From an uncultured bacterium (lineage in GTDB: Bacteria; Bdellovibrionota_C; UBA2361; CAKMMH01), in contig CAKMMH010000044.1 of assembly GCA_927798255.1 (NCBI GenBank), forward strand, positions 1 through 11,063: DNA of 11,063 nt, given 5' to 3'. Positions 7,083 through 11,063 of this stretch are shown here, piece after piece; position 1 is the stretch's first letter; every line of letters starts with the position of its first letter. Made by a program: the position numbers and the translations under genes. The notes under the pieces are model-generated. The model did not search any database and was not told where the DNA came from. It saw only the letters and a program-made list of their open reading frames with translations.

Positions 7083-9116
7083 ATGGATAATTTTAATAAA
7101 GGAAGACGAAATTTTTTAAAAAGTGAAATAATTGGAAGGTGCATGCTAGGCGCAAGTAGTATTCCTTTTAAAAAAAGTTTTGCAGACACAAATAATGAAA
7201 ATGATAACAAGAAAAATTTAAGAAAAACTACTTCTAAGAAAGAGAAAGTAATTATATTAGGCATTGATGGCATGGACCCTAATCTTCTAAAACAGTTTAC
7301 ACAAGAAGGGGTAATGCCAACATTTAAAGAGTATATTGAAAAAAATTATTTTAGCCCACTTGGTACTACTGTTCCTCCTCAAAGCCCTGTTGCTTGGGCT
7401 TCATTTATTACAGGAATGTACCCAGGAAAACATGGTATATTTGATTTTGTACATCGTGAAGCGTCTAGTTTTTCACCATTCTTGTCAACTTCAAAATCAA
7501 CAGATTCAGGTACAAATTTAAAAATAGGAAACTATAATATTCCGTTAAAAAGCGGTAAAGTTGAACTTTTAAGGCGTGGCACACCTTTTTGGAAATATTT
7601 AAAAGATAATGGTATTTACTCTACAATGTTTAGAGTGCCAGCTAATTTTCCAGTTGCAGATAAAGATACTACGACAATAAGTGGAATGGGGACTCCTGAT
7701 TTACTTGGTTCTTATGGTACTTTTACGGTTTTTGCAGAGAAAGAACCAAAGCTTATTTCAGAGCTTAGTGGAGGAAGAATTGTAAAACTATCTTCTCCTA
7801 CATACACATTTAAAACAAAAATTGAAGGACCAGTTAATTCATTTAAAGTTAAAAGTGAAGTATCAAAAATCGATTTTACAATCGATAAGGATGTAGAAAA
7901 TAAGATTGTAAGAATTAATCTTCAAGGAAATGAATACGTATTAGAAGAAGGTGAATGGTCACCTTGGATTCAGCTTAATTTTGAGCTTTTCCCAATAATT
8001 GGTTCTGTAAAAGGTATTGTTAGGTTTTATGTTCAAAAAGTGCAACCTGATCTTCAAATTTATATGACACCAATTAATGTTGATCCTGAGGAGCCTACAC
8101 TTCCTCTTTGTTATCCAAAAGATTATTCAAAAGAACTTTATAAACATGTAGGTCGTTTTTATACTCAAGGATTCCCTGAAGATACAAAGGCACTATCAAC
8201 TGGCGTGTTTACTTATGATGAATTCTTTGACCAAGGAAAGAAAGTATTAGAAGAAAACTTAGAGCTTTTTGATTATGAGTTTAATAAATTTAAAGATGGC
8301 GTATTTTTCTTTTATTTTACAAGTATTGATCAAAATTCACATATGCTTTTACATCTTATGGATGAAAAGCATAATCTTTACGATCCAAAAGCAAAGGAAG
8401 AACTTAAAAATTCAATGCGTTATTATTACAGTGAAATGGATAAGGTACTTAAAAAGACTCTTAGCAAAGTTGATAAAGATACAACATTAATTGTTATGTC
8501 AGACCATGGATTTGCTCCTTTTTATAAAGAATTTAATTTAAGCACATGGCTTGTAGAAAATGGCTATACTGAAGTTACTGACAAAGAGAAGTATTATGAT
8601 AGTGAATATTACGATTATGTTGACTGGAGTAAAACTCAAGCTTATGCAATGGGTATAAATAGTATTTACTTAAATTTAAAAGGAAGAGAAAAGAATGGAT
8701 CTTTAAGTGAAAGTGAAGCTAAAAAAGTTAAGGAAAAGCTTATTAAAGATTTAGAAAGCGTAGTTGATCCTCAAACAAAACTTCATCCTATTACTAAAGC
8801 TTATGATGCTACAGATTACTTCCATAGTGACTTTAAAGACATTGCGCCTGATATTATTGTTGGATATAACTCAGGATATAGAATTTCAGATGGTGCATGT
8901 CTTGGAAAATTTCCAAAAGAAATTTTTGCGATAAGAACAAATAAATGGGCAGCAGATCACTGTATGGATCCAAGTCATGTACCAGGAGTTTTCTTAACAA
9001 ATAGAGAAGTAGTAAAGAAGAGTCCTCATATTGTTGATCTTGCACCATCAATTCTTAAATTATATGGAATAGAAACTCCAAAGGATATGGATGGTGAGAA
9101 TATTTTTAATGTTTAA
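7083..9116 (+). CDS. Tat-like exported alkaline phosphatase-superfamily protein (type I phosphodiesterase/nucleotide pyrophosphatase type)
   Basis: Large metal-dependent hydrolase of 677 residues. The N-terminus has a twin-arginine-like motif GRRNFLK (7-13), a short weakly hydrophobic stretch and a possible cleavage site near SFAD, so it is probably exported folded to the periplasm. Metal and catalytic motifs of the superfamily are readable: GIDGMDPN (60-67), the nucleophile loop PPQSPVAWASFITGMYPGKH with Ser101 or a neighbouring Ser/Thr as nucleophile, TSIDQNSHM (413-421, Asp416 and His420), MSDHGF (472-477, Asp474 and His475), and DHCMDPSHVPGVF (625-637, His632). Between about 200 and 390 lies a long beta-rich insert, common in this bacterial subfamily. 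Family members are annotated as phosphodiesterases or nucleotide pyrophosphatases, mostly without tested substrates. It starts 19 bases after the sulfatase-like gene and ends 11 bases before mlaE, so co-transcription is likely. Its location by a phospholipid transporter suggests a lipid or glycolipid head-group substrate (inference). Confidence 0.85.
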   Translation: MDNFNKGRRNFLKSEIIGRCMLGASSIPFKKSFADTNNENDNKKNLRKTTSKKEKVIILGIDGMDPNLLKQFTQEGVMPTFKEYIEKNYFSPLGTTVPPQSPVAWASFITGMYPGKHGIFDFVHREASSFSPFLSTSKSTDSGTNLKIGNYNIPLKSGKVELLRRGTPFWKYLKDNGIYSTMFRVPANFPVADKDTTTISGMGTPDLLGSYGTFTVFAEKEPKLISELSGGRIVKLSSPTYTFKTKIEGPVNSFKVKSEVSKIDFTIDKDVENKIVRINLQGNEYVLEEGEWSPWIQLNFELFPIIGSVKGIVRFYVQKVQPDLQIYMTPINVDPEEPTLPLCYPKDYSKELYKHVGRFYTQGFPEDTKALSTGVFTYDEFFDQGKKVLEENLELFDYEFNKFKDGVFFFYFTSIDQNSHMLLHLMDEKHNLYDPKAKEELKNSMRYYYSEMDKVLKKTLSKVDKDTTLIVMSDHGFAPFYKEFNLSTWLVENGYTEVTDKEKYYDSEYYDYVDWSKTQAYAMGINSIYLNLKGREKNGSLSESEAKKVKEKLIKDLESVVDPQTKLHPITKAYDATDYFHSDFKDIAPDIIVGYNSGYRISDGACLGKFPKEIFAIRTNKWAADHCMDPSHVPGVFLTNREVVKKSPHIVDLAPSILKLYGIETPKDMDGENIFNV

Positions 9117-9127
9117 TTTTTAGCTTA

Positions 9128-9895
9128 ATGTTTAGAAATTTATATAATAAAACTATATCGGTTTTAGAGTTTTTAGGACTTACGATACTTTCTTTTTCTA
9201 GGTTTTTTACAGGAAAAGCTAGGTATAGAAAAAAAGATTTGTTATTAGTTTTTTATGAATCTGGACCTGCTTCTATTGGAATAGTCTGTTTAATTAGTCT
9301 TCTTGTAGGCCTTATTTTAGCTTATATTGGTTCAATTCAGCTTGAACAATTTGGAGCTGTTATTTATATCGCAGATCTTGTAGGCTTGGCGATGCTACGC
9401 GAGATGGGAGCTATTATGACAAGTATTATAATGGCAGGTCGGACAGGAGCTTCTTTTGCTGCATCAATTGCGACAATGGAAGCAAATGAAGAAATTGATG
9501 CTCTTAAAACTACTGGGATTTCGCCAATTGATTTTTTAGTCGTTCCTAGAGTTATATCCTTTATAATTTGTTTCCCGTTTCTTTGTATTGTTTCAGATTT
9601 AGTTGGTATTTTAGGTGGAGCAATTGTTGGCGTCTCATCTTTTGAAATTTCTCCAATAAGATATTTTGAACAGACAATTTTGAGGGTAGATTTAACTGAT
9701 TTTTTTATAGGGCTAGTAAAAAGTATATTTTTTGGAATTATAGTTTCTCTTTCTGCATGTTATTTTGGAATAAAGAGTAAAAGAACTGCAGAAGGCGTTG
9801 GAAATGCAACGACATCATCAGTTGTAGTTTCAATTGTATTAATAATAATTTGTGATGCTATATTTGCAGTACTTACTAGCGTATTAGGTATTTAA
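9128..9895 (+). CDS. mlaE: Phospholipid ABC transporter permease MlaE
   Basis: Inner-membrane permease of the MCE-type phospholipid transporter that moves lipids between the inner and outer membrane, working with MlaF and MlaD. The 255-residue length fits the family (E. coli 260). An amphipathic N-terminal helix (about 11-27) is followed by roughly five membrane segments near 48-68, 80-102, 142-168, 195-213 and 231-252. The conserved cytoplasmic loop is present: REMG (91-94), AGRTGASFAA (103-112), EEIDAL (121-126, the coupling contact with the ATPase) and AEGVGNATT (221-229). There is no N-terminal STAS fusion. No Shine-Dalgarno is visible; the ATG lies 11 bases after the preceding stop, so translation may depend on coupling. 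mlaF starts 4 bases downstream. Confidence 0.95.
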   Translation: MFRNLYNKTISVLEFLGLTILSFSRFFTGKARYRKKDLLLVFYESGPASIGIVCLISLLVGLILAYIGSIQLEQFGAVIYIADLVGLAMLREMGAIMTSIIMAGRTGASFAASIATMEANEEIDALKTTGISPIDFLVVPRVISFIICFPFLCIVSDLVGILGGAIVGVSSFEISPIRYFEQTILRVDLTDFFIGLVKSIFFGIIVSLSACYFGIKSKRTAEGVGNATTSSVVVSIVLIIICDAIFAVLTSVLGI

Positions 9896-9899
9896 TCTT

Positions 9900-10646
9900 A
9901 TGAATAGAGTTTGTCTTAATATAGAAAATTTAACAATGAAATATGAGGATAAACTCATACAGGAAAACTTAACATTTCCTATTTACGAGGGCGACATATT
10001 TGTTGTTATGGGAGGAAGTGGTTGCGGAAAAAGTACGCTTTTAAGACATCTTGTGGGGCTTAAAAGACCAAGTAGCGGCAAAGTTTTTATTTACAATGAA
10101 AGTCTATGGGATTTAGACGAAGATAAAAGACAAGATATTTTAAGAGAGTTTGGAGTAAGTTTTCAAAGCGGCGCACTTTGGACATCTATGACATTAAAGG
10201 AAAATGTATCTCTTTCGCTTGAAGAATATACAAATTATTCTAAAAATGAGATTTCTGAAATTGCAAAACAAAAATTATCTCTTGTTGGATTGTCTGGTTT
10301 TGAAGATTATTATCCATTTGAAATAAGTGGTGGTATGAAAAAAAGAGCGGGGATTGCAAGAGCAATGGCATTAGATCCTAAGGTGTTATTTTTAGATGAG
10401 CCATCTGCGGGGCTTGATCCAATATCATCTAAAAATTTAGATGATTTAATTATAAAATTAAATAAAGAAGAAGGGGTAACAGTTGTGATTATAACTCATG
10501 AGCTTGACAGTATTTTTAGAATAGGCACTAACTCTGTTTTTTTAGATGCCGAAACAAAAACTATGCAAGGTTATGGTTCACCTAAAGAATTACTTGAAAA
10601 TGGGTGCGAAAAAGTTAGGAGATTTTTACAAAGAGGAGAGCTTTAG
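9900..10646 (+). CDS. mlaF: Phospholipid ABC transporter ATPase MlaF
   Basis: Cytoplasmic ATPase that powers the MlaE permease. In 248 residues all ABC motifs are intact: Walker A GGSGCGKST (38-46), Q-loop Gln89 in SFQSGALW, signature ISGGMKKR (142-149), Walker B VLFLDEP with catalytic Glu167, D-loop AGLD (170-173) and switch His200 in ITHELDSIF. The FQSGALW loop and ISGGMKKRAGIARA signature are typical of the Mla/Ttg2 ATPases rather than general ABC importers. It starts 4 bases after mlaE and ends 5 bases before mlaD, so the three genes form one transcript. Nothing suggests loss of function. Confidence 0.95.
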   Translation: MNRVCLNIENLTMKYEDKLIQENLTFPIYEGDIFVVMGGSGCGKSTLLRHLVGLKRPSSGKVFIYNESLWDLDEDKRQDILREFGVSFQSGALWTSMTLKENVSLSLEEYTNYSKNEISEIAKQKLSLVGLSGFEDYYPFEISGGMKKRAGIARAMALDPKVLFLDEPSAGLDPISSKNLDDLIIKLNKEEGVTVVIITHELDSIFRIGTNSVFLDAETKTMQGYGSPKELLENGCEKVRRFLQRGEL

Positions 10647-10651
10647 AAAAA

Positions 10652-11032
10652 ATGGATACTAATAAAAAAGCGCTTTTAATAGGAATTTTTATCGTTTTAA
10701 TAACAGCTATATTTATTATATCAGTTGGAGTTTTAGGGTCAGGTTCTTTTTTTACTAATAAAGTAAAATATATTATGTATTTTAATGATTCTGTTAAAGG
10801 ACTTAAAAAAGGCGCAAAAGTTGCTTTTAAAGGTGTTACAGTTGGAGAGGTGCATGAGATTAATATTATACTTAATCAAGCATCATTTGAAGCAGTAAAC
10901 CAAGTCGTTGTTCAAATTGATAGAAATAGACTTAAAAGTTATGATGATAAACTTTTTGATTTTGGGTATGGCGTTAAGAAGATGACTCAAAAATTAATTA
11001 AAAAAGGCTTAAAAGCACAGTTACAAAATTAA
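10652..11032 (+). CDS. mlaD: MCE-domain protein MlaD, interrupted by an in-frame TAA
   Basis: Periplasmic, inner-membrane-anchored substrate-binding subunit of the Mla system; family members form hexameric rings on MlaE. One N-terminal membrane anchor (about 7-29) is followed by an MCE domain (about 37-95) with FNDSVKGLKKGAKVAFKGV (44-62) and VGEVHEI. The frame stops after KKGLKAQLQN at residue 126, which is short: E. coli MlaD is 183 residues and deltaproteobacterial relatives are often about 300. Directly after the stop, the same frame reads SIVTGVLMIN to the window edge. This matches the family's usual continuation, in which Gln precedes S-h-V-T-G, so the TAA appears to replace a Gln codon. 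It is therefore probably a nonsense-mutated gene, or a sequencing error or readthrough; the remainder lies beyond the window. A GAGGAG ribosome binding site at 10633-10638 lies inside the end of mlaF. Confidence 0.85.
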   Translation: MDTNKKALLIGIFIVLITAIFIISVGVLGSGSFFTNKVKYIMYFNDSVKGLKKGAKVAFKGVTVGEVHEINIILNQASFEAVNQVVVQIDRNRLKSYDDKLFDFGYGVKKMTQKLIKKGLKAQLQN

Positions 11033-11063
11033 AGTATAGTAACGGGTGTATTAATGATTAATT

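Noticed and set aside
11030..11032. TAA reassigned to Gln across the genome
   Set aside because: dapA, the IclR gene, both hydrolase genes and mlaE end in TAA at the expected family length, so TAA works as a stop here.

Overview
The window is AT-rich bacterial chromosome from a Gram-negative organism. All genes lie on the + strand. Several features point to a deltaproteobacterial-type lineage (Desulfobacterota, Bdellovibrionota, SAR324 or relatives). These are the proteobacterial region 4 of RpoD, an IclR regulator starting with a YVIQSVSHALDVL motif I associate with Deltaproteobacteria, a fibronectin-III lipoprotein beside dapA, and an MlaE-MlaF-MlaD lipid transport cluster. The species cannot be named from this sequence. 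No tRNA, rRNA, insertion sequence or CRISPR array was seen.

Layout. 2-2179: 3' part of rpoD. Its reading frame is open to the left edge, so the start lies outside the window. The visible N-terminal part is a long Lys/Ser-rich tract followed by an Asp-rich tract ahead of region 1.2. 2222-3755: a lipoprotein with one fibronectin III domain, then dapA of lysine/peptidoglycan biosynthesis. 3756-3945: an AT-rich gap with a perfect 14-bp inverted repeat, a likely operator or stem-loop in front of an IclR-family regulator (3946-4740). 4741-5068: very AT-rich DNA without a convincing gene. About 5069-5531: an unrecognised small ORF without a normal start, probably a damaged or frameshifted gene.

5588-11032 is a tightly packed block with gaps of 4-19 bases. 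It holds a membrane-anchored sulfatase-fold protein with Thr in place of the formylglycine Cys, a large Tat-like-signal alkaline phosphatase-superfamily hydrolase, then mlaE (permease), mlaF (ATPase) and mlaD (MCE substrate-binding protein). The two enzymes share a fold and probably act outside the cytoplasmic membrane. Their linkage to a phospholipid transporter suggests, by inference, a lipid head-group modification and trafficking module.

The mlaD frame is interrupted by TAA at 11030-11032. The frame after the stop continues the conserved post-MCE motif (SIVTGVL), and the stop sits where this family usually has Gln. This looks like a nonsense mutation, a sequencing error or, less likely, recoding. 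The other main points are the unusual RpoD N-terminal region, the start-less ORF at 5142-5531 and the inverted repeat before the IclR gene.
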